A stretch of DNA of 64,000 nucleotides from Alitta virens. Its lineage: Eukaryota > Annelida > Polychaeta > Phyllodocida > Nereididae. The notes beneath the pieces were generated by a model that did no database searches, was not told the DNA's origin, and saw only the letters and a list, made by a program, of their open reading frames with translations. Numbering within the stretch: the stretch's first letter is position 1; each line of letters starts with the position of its first letter. The DNA is taken from positions 15,628,058 to 15,692,057 of the forward strand of contig OW028575.1 in NCBI GenBank assembly GCA_932294295.1. The letters are read 5' to 3'. Below are positions 10,301 through 23,200 of this stretch, piece by piece. A program made the translations under genes and the position numbers.

Positions 10301-13300
10301 AATATCACAGTACATTTATAATGTCAAAGTATATTATTTTGTTAATATCAAAATACCAGATGACAGTTTCGACTTTATGCACCTCACTTTTGTTGTCCTT
10401 CAAAAGTTGATCAATTTCAGACATAACAAATTCACAGAGGACGCACTGGACTGACTGTTTTGCCTTGGGCGCTTCCATCTTGACAGGTTTGATGACTTTT
10501 CCGGCAGGAACTTGGCCAAAGTCCTTCATGGGGAGCAGTGACATTCTCACTTTCTTAGCCAGCTGTAATGATTCGAATAGTTGTATATTGTCAAACAGTT
10601 GCAAAAATCAACGATTGTTGTTCTCTTTTAAAGATCCTTTATATCAGTTAAATATTCAGTAAATTACCTGCATCTTGGCATCATTCTTTGCTGTGCTATC
10701 ACAGAGACCAAGGCCCTGGCAGTCGGTGGTTGGGTCAAGTTCATTGGACAACAGCTCAAAGATGATTTGGCCATACTGTGTCACAACATCATCACACTGC
10801 AACAACATACAAATCCCCATCATATAATTGCATAATTTGCGTAATAGTGTAAGGAGTTTGTTTGACCTCAAGAAAATAATAATTTATATTCACAGGTAAG
10901 TCGTTGACTTCACAAAACTGACCATTGTCCACATGGTCAGCAAATGGCTGAGGAGTGTATACTACTTAATTGATTATGGGCCTCAAAATCTAAAGAACAT
11001 ACCTCCTGAGCAAGGTCTCCCAATCTGCTGCACAGATTTGTCTTCAAGAAGCTCTCGACCTGGCCTTGTACTTTAGCGTCTCTGTCCAGGGCTTGCAGTT
11101 CAGTGAAAACTAGGGTACAAACGGTGCAGAATTCACCACTTTTAACCTAAAATATCAATATCAATGGTTTTTCAATGTTTGCACACTGGTTATTATGATC
11201 TTCATGGTCATTCAAAAATAACAGACTCATTTCGATTTCATTAGTAAATTTACCTTGGCCACGGCGTTTTGGTATAGAACAGTCTTCTTTAGCTTCATCT
11301 TCATCAAGAGTGAACGATCACCATTCTGACAGAATCCAATGGCTCCACAAATAAGATCAGGGTCCTGAAAGTACAGAAGAAATTTGATATTTTGGTAAAA
11401 AATAACAATATAGACTGAGATCAACAGCCAATAATAATTAATTATTTGTAGACTGATGTTGCCAACTGCTGATTACGCAGATTGCTTCAGCATTAGAATA
11501 TGAAAGCTTTCATTCTAAGAAGCTAAACCTAACAGCCACTTACCAATTGCTGAGAGAGCATCTCCAAGAGTTCTGGCACATAGGAATCAACAAGTGCATT
11601 GCACTGAAATTGCAATAATAGGAATAGATTATCAATTGAAAGCATATACCATGTGCCTGACATCTAGTTAAAGTCCAAGTCATTTAAATTTAGCCTTTTA
11701 GGCATAAAAATGTAAATATACAGGCACAATAATGACAATAACAATAACAATTATGATTATGGTTATAAATAAGATAACAACAGTAAACAGTAACTGGACT
11801 TCAATAATTTTTACATTTGTTTTGACAAATTATAATTGGGTAAATCTTTTACATTACAATACACCAAGTGCATATTAATAATAATGCATTTATTATGTAC
11901 ACATATAAAATATAATCTAACGCACCTCATCCTGAAGTCCTCCAAGGGCACTGCACACATTGTCTCTGATAAGTTGTTCAACTTGTGACTGAAGAGAAAA
12001 AATAAAGAATTCATTATTAAATATGGTCTAAAAATTACAATGAATTCACCAGGTCTGCAGTTAAAAAATTGCCAACCAGATGCACTGACATATAATGTAA
12101 CCACATATCCCACTCTTATTAAAGTACCTCTGTAGTTTTATCTGTGACCAGCTTAGCAACATCAGCCATGAGTGTCTTGCAGTCAGTGCAGATATCTCCA
12201 TTCAGTCTGTAATCCTTGACTAGAATTGGTACCACTTTGGTGTCTTGCTGCAATTCAAGAAATATGACACTCTATTAGAAATTCCATCGTCCAAGAATAA
12301 TAAGTTTATTGACCATATGTACAAACATAAAATACCATTTCCAGTTATAATTCATAAGAAATGGCAGGTTGGCACCACTATTGATGTATTAGTTGAGGTA
12401 CATAGAGAATATACATTTCTTTTGTAAATTCTAACAATGGGCATTTCTTAATTAACACAGATTAGACTCCGATTATTGTTCGATAAAGTCATCTAAGTGT
12501 CATGTCATCTAAGTGTGACATCATCAACTGCCCTCTTATGACCCGACTGTACGGCTACTGCATTAAACGATGGTTTTGACTGTCTTGCTCGTGGCTCCCC
12601 CTATTAGTGATGGGAAGAAGTCGTCCATTAATAATTTACCTTTGCAAGTGAGACTCTGTGGAGATCCTGGGAGATCTTAGCATGGTCAACTTGGTCAGTG
12701 AATCCCTTGCACAGACCAAGAGCTGCACAAATAGCTTTGGGATCCTGGAGAGAATTGGTCAAGAATTGTTAGAACAAACAGCAAACAGTTTACTACTACA
12801 GTAGTTAAAGTTTGAATTGATGCATCAAATATCTCTCGAGACTTCAAAAGAGACTTACCAACTGAGCTTCAATCATCTGAGTGATCTCGGGAAGGTAATT
12901 GTCGACATAATCTTGACACTGCATATAAAACAAGCATATTTGTTTGCTTCTCTGTTTTTTCCATTGCAAAATATGACACATTTTTAGCCGAAAGAAAATC
13001 ATTATTGGCAGAGTATTACAGATAATAACAAGAATAAATCAAACTTCCTAATATTTGTGTCACAATCCACAATAAATTTGTTCTATATAAGATAGAGTAA
13101 ATCATAGCCCACAATTTACCTGATCTGCTAATTCTTGCACTGGGATAAGGCTGCAGGCAGCATCAAGAGTCTTCTGAGCCTGTTAGATAAATCATTTATC
13201 ATCATTACATATCAATACAACACAGCCATGCATATGATAAAGACAATCGGGAAATCATGCACAGTTAGCGACATTAACAATGTGACAACATTACCCACAA

Positions 13301-16300
13301 TGAAAGAAGAGCAATTGTTCGTGCAAACGATTACAGGTTACACCAGTGGTGATTAGAATAACTTTTCGAGCTTTACAAACAATGCTTTTGTGTGCATCAT
13401 GTAAGCAATGTTGTCTCATCCGTAATGCTGCTAACTGTATAACATCAATTCCCTGTTCAAAGTGAGGTAATACCTGAGCTGAGCTCTGGGAAATGAAGCT
13501 CCTGACATCATTGACAAAGTTCTCACAATATTGACAAATGTCAGAATTGTCCTGAAAGTAAAAGACATCATAACATTGTTCAATAAATCTCCAAATAACT
13601 AAGGCAGTATCTCCAGTATGATAAACGCTTTATGAAATTGTACTATTTAAAACTTGAATCTCTTACACTCTTGTAATTTGTGTTGTGGCTCCAGACTGTT
13701 CCGATACAGTGAGTTACGGCTCCACATGACTTGGCAACTTTAAGGCTGCTGCACCAGTAACTTTCTCCCCAGGCACATTCCTGTGGCTCGGCTGACGCTA
13801 AAATTAAATCAACTTTAATTAGGTCAAGTACAGGGATTAAGCAAAAACAATAAATATGGAAATTAAAATGTCTAATAGTTACATCCCTCACTATCAGGAG
13901 TTTACAATTTGGTTGTTTAAGGTAATCAAGACCTTATTCAACAAACAAAAATGTTGGTTCTCTACTTCCGTCTTGGCATATATAACTATTACAAGTTTTA
14001 TATCTTTCACTGGAATTAAAACTACCCTAAAGGAGGGTATTATCAACAGGGCAGGTATTTTCGACACTCACATTAGAATGTTAACACTTTTTGATAATAC
14101 CCTCCGATATGGTAATGCCCTTTTTTAGAAATAGAAATTCACTTGGATTACTAAGGCCACACTGATTTGATCTTTAGTTTTTTGGATCCTCACACGGCAA
14201 TTTTTAGAAGGCGGTCAGTTGGAAATGGGAAAATCAAAATAAATTTCATTCTAAGTAACAATGAGGATGTTATTCTATTTTACTGTCAGCACATTTTGCA
14301 TCATGTTAATGGATCTGAAGCTAAAAATTATAAAGTGTCACCCAAAGATGCCCCAGTACAGATACTTATCAATGTCATATATGTTATTGATTTCAAGATA
14401 TAATATCTATAACATATATCTCAGGTAATATATATATGAGCAAATGGTTGAATATGCTGTTTTTCACAAGTGTCCTCGATTATTTTGCAAATATCAATAC
14501 CAGAACTGCAGGTTACTAATCCAGAGGCCTGTAGATTAGAATAACTAAGGAGACACATCACTATTTGTGCATCACATGACATCAAAGAAAAAAGAACTTC
14601 CCCCCTCCTTTGCAACAATGAGTCATATGCCACTGATAGGAGAAATACTAAATTGACTAAAGCCATTTAAATTTACCCACTGTTAAATGCTGTTCGAAGT
14701 TCACTAGCAACACAGTACTTACTGTGTACCAATAGCAGCACCACTTTCGATAACTAGTATGACTGATCACATGCAGGATGTGACCCGTTTTTCTGCTTAT
14801 GACAATGACACATTTAGCCTAGCAAAATCAGTCTATTGGCAGCAGTTTCACACTCCAATTATTACTCTTGATCATTTGATAACTGGACCTGGAACATCAA
14901 TCTCTGTACTATGCACGTTTATGATCAAATCATGTGTTTTTCTTACATCACACAAGTACAGTCAAGTACAGATAACAGATGAAAACATGGTCTTTGTTCC
15001 ATATACAGCCTTGAACGGAAACATCATAAAGCTCATGTTTGTTTTTACACTGACAGTGATCATTATCAAATTAAAATTTTATGAATTAATACGTCAGGTC
15101 CTATCATAGCATAGTCTAGGAAGTACAGATCAAATTGCAAGTATGTGCAGCAACAGAGCTACACAAACACCATTGAATTATCCTTCTTTTGAACCTTGTA
15201 AAATCAAAGGTTGAAGGGCTCAATGAAAAAAAACACTCTCCGACTAACAGAAATACTCAATATTCATTGTCTTCCATTCTATGTATCAATTGATCCATTT
15301 GTTTGTCTATAATGCACTTAATACTCAAAATTACATTGTTCCTCAATCTATGAACTTTCAACTTACAAAATTCAAAAATTTACCAAATAAACTAAATCAG
15401 TGCATTACAATCTAAATCAAGACCATAAATAGCTCCTTTGTTCATGGTATATTGTCTTCTTTTTGTATGAATACCAAGGTTTCACGAACTTTGGATCAGT
15501 GCTATATTGTTCAGCTGAATATTTCCCTTGTTGATTATGTCATTTTGCAACACTAAGTTGTGTATGTATACAGTTTATGATACTCGAGAGTCATCTATAG
15601 AATTTTGCCACATGTTCAAAAAAACATGTAATGATCTGGACTTCATTAATAAGACATCACTGCAACAAATATTAAAGGCCCAATCCGACTTTTATCTAAA
15701 GACTCGCCTGCTTAACAGCACGAAAGTGTTGCAACCACCTTTTTTGGACCACCACAAGTTTTCTTATTGGTCAATAAGCCACACAAGAAACGATGATGGC
15801 AGAGGCTTATGTTTCTCTGATGAAAATGCATTGGAAACCTTCATTGTGTGGCTCAGAAAAGTGCCAGTCATCTTAACTATGGATAAACCTTCTGGCCAAA
15901 TATATATATATATAATATGTAGTGATGAAAATAATGCTGCACATCAGGTCAGTTTATAGTTCAAACCTTATTACACAATGAAATGAATTACCCTATTAAT
16001 TTTTATAGGCTATACAATGGGTATGCATGAAACATTGAAAGAATGCTTACAGGCCTGTATTTGCTTGTCGATATTAACTATTAACGTGGATGAGACGAGG
16101 TATATCACTTGGAACTGCCAAGTGTATTTAATATTGATATACCAAGACTTGAAGTCAATGAAGTTTTGCCTTGACAATGTTTACGAACTGGGAACACATT
16201 TCCGCGTGTTGTTTTCTAAGTTTAAACACCACATTCCTCGTCCCACGGTGCCATAACAATAACCAAATCAACGTTGTTCAACCAGAACAATTATTCTCGA

Positions 16301-16355
16301 CAGTTACTTCACACTTACCGTACGCCAAAACTAAAACAGCGACAAAAATCTTCAT
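7319..16355 (-). CDS. PSAP: Prosaposin precursor with five saposin-B domains
   Basis: Lysosomal/secreted precursor cleaved into saposins that present sphingolipids to hydrolases. Eighteen exons: 16319-16355, 13667-13797, 13474-13551, 13120-13179, 12859-12918, 12640-12744, 12128-12247, 11926-11988, 11544-11603, 11254-11364, 11003-11146, 10668-10796, 10383-10562, 9946-10147, 8334-8479, 8137-8217, 7910-8050, 7319-7360; total about 629 aa. Order: signal peptide (MKIFVAVLVLAYASA), N-terminal SapA (CAWGESYWC...AKSC...HC), five SapB domains each with six Cys ending ICAALGLC, ICGAIGFC, DCQGLGLC, VCSTLGLC and VCTELGLC, then C-terminal SapA (CTFGPSYWC...KKC...HC) and stop. Vertebrate prosaposin has four SapB domains, so there is one extra here. 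N-glycosylation sequons appear only in domains 4 (NKS) and 5 (NAT). Exon phases close throughout. Confidence 0.95.
8638..8779. repeat. Near-perfect 60-bp-arm inverted repeat (hairpin) in prosaposin intron 14
   Basis: Left arm 8638-8697 and right arm 8720-8779 are exact reverse complements over at least 57 bp (8641-8697 with 8720-8776), separated by a 22-base loop. The left arm begins AAAACCCAACCACAGTGGTG and the right arm ends with its complement. Transcribed as part of the prosaposin pre-mRNA it would form a long perfect duplex. A foldback transposon or a young hairpin RNA locus are the two main readings; no coding content is seen. Confidence 0.9.
9180..9575. repeat. Two-copy tandem duplication, period about 194 bp
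   Basis: The block from about 9203 (CTGTTCGAGTTTAACAGACA, then TCGTCGGTAAAAACAAATCG) recurs from about 9397 (CTGTTTGAGATCAACAGATT, then TGTCGGTAAAAACGAGTCG). Both continue through GAATTGGCGAAGTTGTGACC versus GAATTGACGAAGTTGTGGCC. Divergence is roughly 20-25%. It sits in prosaposin intron 14 and is not exonic. Confidence 0.8.
13798..16318 (-). other. Prosaposin intron 1 (2.5 kb)
   Basis: Separates the signal-peptide exon from the SapA exon. It contains a MITE copy near 14023-14117 and otherwise AT-rich DNA. Two plus-strand open frames (14759-15109 and 15528-15959) have no recognisable domain and biased composition, and are not called as genes. Confidence 0.7.
14023..14117. mobile_element. MITE-like element, diverged copy
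   Basis: Begins TACCCTAAAGGAGGGTATTA and ends with the inverse of TACCATATCGGAGGGTATTA. The interior TCGACACTCACATTAGAATG then TTAAC matches the interior of the copy at 26992-27125 (TCGACACTTTAAATTAGTTT, GTTAAC). Too short to encode anything; presumably mobilised in trans by a DNA transposase. Confidence 0.75.
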
Positions 16356-16390
16356 GGTCTCAATGTACGTCTTACTGGAAACTCGTATGG

Positions 16391-16453
16391 TCATGTGATC
16401 ATGTGACTACCACTCACGTGACCAATGAAATTATGCAATTCAAAAGATGGCGC
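16391..16453 (-). promoter_or_regulatory. Prosaposin promoter: tandem CLEAR/E-box motifs, CCAAT box, YY1-like site
   Basis: Two TCATGTGA motifs (16391-16398 and 16399-16406) are followed by TCACGTGACC (16414-16423), the CLEAR consensus bound by TFEB/MITF factors that drive lysosomal genes. CCAAT follows at 16422-16426 and AAGATGGCGCA, a YY1-like core, at about 16443. All lie 36-100 bp upstream of the prosaposin ATG. Prosaposin is a lysosomal gene, so TFEB-type control is expected. Confidence 0.75.
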
Positions 16454-16534
16454 AGTTGTGCTAATCCCAGTAAGCACTAGAGGACGCTATAGTCCAGTCT
16501 GCATGACCTTGACATGACGGTAAGCCAAGGTAAC

Positions 16535-16650
16535 AGGTCGATTCGTCACTGCTCGATTCGTTCCTGAGAAAACGTCGGTTCGTCACTGGAATGTGGTCGA
16601 TTCGTCGTCACCCGATATTGGTCGTTTCGTCACTAGTGACGAACCATATT
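16535..16650. repeat. Cluster of GGTCGATTCGTCACT-type short repeats
   Basis: Five or more degenerate copies of GGTCGATTCGTCACT (starting near 16539, 16552, 16574, 16589 and 16620) end in the palindrome TTCGTCACTAGTGACGAA at about 16634. The look resembles subterminal repeats of a DNA transposon end, but a matching opposite end was not found. Confidence 0.55.
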
Positions 16651-17190
16651 ATATTAAAAGCATATGTACATGAACTCGAATCCATATTGCTATTTTTCTG
16701 GGTACCTACTATAGTCACATGAATTATGTGTTTGAAGCTACTGATGCAGATTTTATAGTATTGGAAACATACACTTTTATTGAATTGAACTTAAACTGTA
16801 TTAATTTAATGGATCACCACAAAACCAAAACCTCTTTTGTGAAATAAAGTTTTGGCGAAAAAACTAAAAAAATTAATTAAATTTCAAAGGGCTGTAAAAC
16901 GAAAACTAATTGAGATATGGACCTAATATTTGGCAGTTTTTCCAACTATGGATAGACAAGCACAAGTGAATATTTTCAGGGCATTCTGGGAGGGGGGGGG
17001 GGGGATGATTTGACATGGAATGACCCCTATGTATCATCAATATCGCTGCAGTGAGACTATTTCCAAGTTAACCATAAGCTACATGCCTAGATCACCCAAG
17101 TTATGAAAAATTATTTACATGGAATTTTTAAATAAAAATATTTTATTCATTTAACAAATGAAACAAGGCATTTGCAAAATACCTGCAAAA
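16651..17190. other. Intergenic DNA between prosaposin promoter and BMS1 3' end
   Basis: AT-rich, no gene seen. It contains a run of 13 G at 16992-17004 and A/T tracts. A TTTATT at 17142-17147 could be a second BMS1 poly(A) signal on the minus strand. Confidence 0.5.
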
Positions 17191-17196
17191 TTTATT
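17191..17196 (-). terminator. BMS1 poly(A) signal
   Basis: TTTATT on the plus strand is AATAAA on the minus strand, about 31 bp downstream of the BMS1 stop; an alternative lies at 17142-17147. Confidence 0.5.
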
Positions 17197-17226
17197 TCAT
17201 TAACTACCACAGCATATACATGTACT

Positions 17227-20200
17227 CTAATCCCTTCGTCGTTTTTCTTTCCGTTTTTCAGCTTTGCCTTCGGCTCTGAAAATCTGCTTCTTCAGTTCCT
17301 TCCTCTTGACGTCCCATTTCGCATTCAATTTTTCTTGCTCTTTCTGGTGTCTGGTTGCTCTGTCTCTCATCTCGTTCCTCTTCACTTTCATCTTATGTTC
17401 GTGCATCGTCTTTAGCATCTTCATCATTTGTGCGATCTGATTGGAAACAAGTTTAACTTGGATGAGCCAACAAAATAAAAGTTATTAACTTAATGATATA
17501 AATCCTCCCAGGGATGGATGGAATGTTTTTGTGCCTGGAAACTTTAAGCATACCTCCACAAATTTGCAGCGATACTTATAATTATTAAATAAAAAGTAGT
17601 GATAATGGATTTATCAAATTCCAACATAGTTAATCATAGATTATTTTATTCCTTGCCAAAGTTGCCTGCCAGCTGATGAAATGTGCCTTGGACCATTCCA
17701 TGCAAATTTTAGAATATTACAGCCACTAAATGACCATTACATTCCAACTCTCCCTGACTGCATTTACATCGTTTTTCACCTCCATTAAACAACCACATGT
17801 CTCGAATAGTGAAATTGGTCATTCGATTGGTTATTGAATGCACAGAATGTACCTATGCAGTCGATATACCGTGAACTGATACACATCCCTAATTCTTACC
17901 TTTCTTTCTCGAGGTTCCCGAATAACAGCAATACGGCTTGACTGAATTGGATCTTTTCTTGTCTTCTCAATCTTTGGTTTGTGTTTGAATGGCAGATTAC
18001 GCTGAAGGTCATTTGGAATCACCAACTGGTTGAATTTCTTCGCTTTACGCTCGATTGGCTGGAAAAAATATTGTATTGATTAAAAATAGGAGCTTCATAA
18101 TTTAAATACTGTATCAGAACATATAAGACAGACATATTTACTGGACATACCTTGTACAGATGATCCTCATTGACTTGTCTCTGTATGCCTCTCTCTCGCC
18201 GCAACTGACCAACAGTTTTCATTCCTTGCCATTGGTTCTTCTCCTCCGCAGTTAACAACAGATTAGTTACTGGGTTATAGAGTGTTGGAACGTCCACTTT
18301 ATACCATGTTCTAACAAATACTATATCTAGAAAATAAAAATTAAAATAGTGTTTCACTCTAGTACAGTTGTATAATTCAACATGAAAACCAATATCTGCA
18401 GAGCGCAAAGAAATGATAAATTAGTGCAGTAACAAAACACCCAACTGTTCAAAAATATCCTCAAAAAGTATCAACAATTTCAATTCATTGATCTATTGTC
18501 TTTTTAAGTTTTTTAAAGCTTTAGTTCATCGATAGCAACAATACTTACCGCTTAATAGAATCTTGTCTTCAAAAGTAGCTCGGAATGCGCCCTCTGGTTT
18601 TTGTACAGCCTTTTTTATTTGTCCTCTTAAGCCGCTTACAGACCGAATCTTGCTTCCTTCAAACTTTGCCACTTCTAAGCTGGAGTTGAACATGCCCTAA
18701 AACAAAAATTAATCCAATGCAGCTATGTAAAAGAGCATATTTAACTTATGTTACAACTAAAAGGAGGTCCATATATGTAGGCACTTACCTGAATGAAAGC
18801 AGTTTTCTTGAATATCTTGAAAGGAGTTCCGACCAATTTCAACTTCTTCACAATAGCAATAGACTTGTCTAATTCTAACACAACTCCAGTTGCAGATATT
18901 CTAAACTCAGGCTGTAACAAAACAAAATTTCCTTTTAACCAAATGAGGATTGTTGAATTTACCACAATAAATTATATGGTGTGATGCACTGCTATGACAC
19001 ATACTGTAGATCCAGCGACAGTTTGCACAGCCAGCATGCCCGTGCCTTGAGGGGTAATGGGTCCCCATATTGCTGCATGACAATGAAGATGTTCTGGAGT
19101 ATACTTGAGCAATCTATTTCTGCCGTTGTGATCTTGAATGTAGTACATCGCAAGACTTTGAAATCTCCTCCAACCTAAGGATATGATGAGTGGGTCTCTC
19201 GTTTTCAATATTCTCTTATACCATCTGTGTTTCTTTAGCCGGAACTGGAAAGTAGATAAAGCAAAAATTATTAACTTTTTCATAAAGCAAATTTTTATAC
19301 AGTACTTAATTACAACATACAAACATACTTAGGATTACTTTAATTACCTGTACATATCCAATATTATGCTCTGATGCCAGTAATGCTCCAAGTACCACAG
19401 GATAGGTGCAATCAAAGTTCTCCACAAATTCACAAGGCATGTTATTCATCTGAACCCTCACATAGACACCTGGACGATAGCCTTCAAACTGTGCCCTTGT
19501 CTCCTCGTCCATTTCCTCAAATTCTTTTCTATTGAGCTAGAGAAGAAATTAATGAAAGATATATTTATACTAGATATTATTTGTTCTCATCACAGACACA
19601 AACAAGTGAAATGTGCCTAAGTACAAATTTTTCACAACATAACAGAACATTTGGAATTTAATTGCTTATTTATTTTATTTACATATTTGCATCAGGCCAA
19701 ACTTTGCCTAACCTTAAACCAATTTTTAGGTTGTCCAGTTTGTTAAATTGAATTAGAATTTGGCAAGGTTTATTGTATTTCGATGGTCTCTGATCCCTTT
19801 CTCTGCACTAGTTGATTTTGTATAACATATGCAGCATTTAAACTTCGGGGAGAACAGATTTTCATTTACCTGGGCTTGTTGCTCCATTTCAGACTTAAGG
19901 TGTTCAAAATAAGTTCCTTCATTTCCAGCCTCATCATATTGACTGTCGAATAATTCTTTCATGCGCTGTTTCTTTTCGATCCTTTTTCTTTCCCTCTTTT
20001 TCTCCAATTCCTCTCTGAACTGAAGTCGGGATCTGCCGCCTAGAGTAAACAGCAGCTTTGTATTATTAATTTAAACTTGCACAAAAGTAACAGGTTATTT
20101 CCGCGTCCGATATGTTCAGAAAACTCCATCCAGCTTATGGTTTTAAGAACCAAAAGACAAACATTTGCAGCATTATCGTTCAGTGCAATAGCCCCATGGC

Positions 20201-23200
20201 GGTGGCAACAACTCTCAAAAGACGTTAATGAAGCACAGACTCTTTGATTTATCTAAGAGGAAATCAACGACCTTTTTGTTCATCCAATTAAAATTTTTCA
20301 CATATTTCAATATATAGTGTGAAATATTTATTTGATTTAAGTACAATTTAAAAAAAAACTCCTATTTATGTAAAGTTTTCATGTGCAGTATATCTGAAGA
20401 AGTATTTCATATATGTTGTATATTGCGCTATATAAAATAAATAATTAACAATATCACTTTCTTACCTGGACCATCATCTTCAGTCTTCTCATCATCTTTC
20501 TTCTCACCCTCCGCATCAGAATCAGAACCAACATCATCATCTTCATCATCATCTTGTTTCCCAGAAAACTTTTCTCCTGTTTCCAGATCTTCAAAGTCTC
20601 CATACAACTCATCTGCAATTTCGCCATACAGCAATTAATGGCATCAGTAATATAACTTCAGACGTTGGTATATAATAATACATTTCACACCCTTGCTGAT
20701 AGATAGACACAGAAAGTGCAGCCCTCTAAGGTGAGTTATTGGAGCTCACCAGGGTTGAGCTATGAGGAGAGAGAGAGAATTCCACCCATTATTACACATT
20801 TACCCCATGAGTGGGGTCTTTTACTTGCCTCAACAGAGACACCGAGTACATGAGACCTCCACTTAAACGTCTTCTTCGAACAACATCCAACTGGAATGTT
20901 GCTCATAAAGGATGCCCAGTCTGGGGATAATGCTTACCACATAAAAGTCAGAAAAAGTTTGGTCACAAGCAGTTTTGTTAAAAACACTCACCATCTTTTT
21001 GAAGTAATGTTTCAGCATCTTCAGCAGCTTTCCATTTCCCGGAAACGAAGCAGTCCATGATGGTTTCTTTAATCTACGATTATAAAACACATTCACTCTC
21101 ACAAACTATGCATCTGCCTAATATGATTGAACAATGAATAAATGGTGATGCAATACTTCCATAAACACATCTCACTTTTTTTCTAACTATCACTGCAAAA
21201 TGTTACCTCTTTTCAGTCTTGCTTTTGAAGCATTAAACAGTACTTAAACAACACACAAACCTGTTCTATATCCCATTCCAAAATGGAATCTGTGGATGTT
21301 CCTTGAGATTTGCTGCATTCAAATGCATTTAATGATGAAGTGTGCTTCGCTGCTTTCTGTTCCTTTAATTTATTGACTTTGAAAAGGCCTCCGACCTCAT
21401 CTTCATCATCTTCTTCCTCTTTATCTTTATCCAACACTGAAAGTCAACATACTTTCAATGTCAACAACATGCAATCACATGGTAAATTCCACACAGCAAC
21501 ACTAAATACTGAAGAATAAAAGTCGAAAGCAAGTATGTATACACACCACTGCCATAGACCAACTTCTGCAAGTTAGTTGTCTCCTCTTGCCTTCTCCTAA
21601 ATGCTGCAGCAGCTTTTTCCATGAGGTTATCCTTCCACTTCAAGTTACCTGTAACAAAAGCACAAGTCATATTTCTCAAATCAAGTCTTCAACGCAATAT
21701 TTCCAGCTCAACCAACCAGAAAAAACTAGTATGATGTGAAAAACCATTTCGTACATTGCAGATCGTACGAATTAATTGAATAGGCCTACTTCTCTATTCA
21801 GGATATAATACAGTAGGCAGTCTATAACACACGGAAATCACAACTGAAGGATTGATGATAAAAATTAACCATGCTTGACGTACCCTCTTCCTCATCACTT
21901 CCTGTTTGTTCATCATCTTCTGAATTTTCTTCTTCTTCTTCATCGTCATCATCTTCATCATCATCTTCATCATCATCTTCATCATCATCTTCATCCACTT
22001 CATCTGCATCAATTCCAATCTCATCTTCATCCATCTCATTATCATCCTCATCATCCATTGATTCATCCTCTGCATCCTCCAGTGTGGCTTGAGCTCCATC
22101 AATTTCATCTTCATCGAGCAGTTTTTTCTTGCTTATTTCCTTGCTCTTTGTCTGCGCTGTCTTACTTGACAGTTTACTCAACACGTCCTTCACCTTTTGG
22201 CTTATTCCTTCATCCTTATTCTTGCCGAGAGGCTTAGGATAGACTGAAGAATCTGCCGTACTCTTACTTTTCTTACTTTTAGATGTCTGAGGTTTGCCCT
22301 CATCCCCATCTTCCTCATCCATACTGATGTCTTCATCACTGTCTTCACCGATAAGAGGTTCTTTCATTTCCTTCTCTGATTTTTTGGAACTTAACAAGTT
22401 GTCCACTTCATCCTCGCTGTCATCAAAGGTATAATTGTCTTCATCCTGCAGAAATACATTTACAATCTAAGAAGAGATATATATATATATAGATGCACAT
22501 TTAAAAACCGCTAGCTAAAATGCAGTTATTAAAACAACAATTGACAGCATTTATTAAAACAACACATGACAGAGAAACTGTTTAATTATTTGTTCATGAA
22601 ATGACAGTCTCATTGCTTAGTGGTGTCACGGTCTACCAGGTTCAATCCAGACCTTTGCCAATTAATTTTGAAAACATTTAAGTATATTCTTGTGTAATTT
22701 TAATTGCGAACCCAATGTGAACTCGCCCACACTTACAATTTTTGTCTTCTTGCTTTCTTTTTCTAAGCCTGCATATTGGCTGTCTACCTCATCTCCAGAA
22801 CCCTGTATAAGCAGACAAAGTAATCAGATATTAGCAAAGGCATGCAATATACAACTTCAAAGTTTGAAATCAACACTAAGAGTATTTTAGTGATACATTA
22901 GGTCCACCATTCTCTATTTTATAAAATTAACTAAACAGTGATATCTTACATCCTCCTCCGCTTCTTCTTCATCTTCCTCATCACTTTCACTCTCCTCATT
23001 ATCTTCCTCATCCTCATCTTCTCCATCACTTTCTTCATCTTCATCACCAAAGACAGCTTTCCGTCTTGTTCTACCATCAGCATCAGTCACCAGTTCTTGT
23101 TCTGGAAAACTTCTATCCTGTAAAAAAATAAATAAAAAATATTAGTGAGAAAATATGCTGCATATTCTATTTTGCCTGACACTCCAATTATCAAATACCA

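Noticed and set aside
14759..15959. Two plus-strand frames of 116 and 143 codons in prosaposin intron 1
   Set aside because: No recognisable domain, no splice partners, AT-rich codon use; may be decayed transposon sequence (AAAGGCCCAATCC near 15675 looks repeat-like).
21871..22237. Plus-strand frames rich in Ser or His opposite BMS1 exon 11
   Set aside because: They are antisense images of the GAT/GAA-rich acidic coding repeat; no start context or domain.
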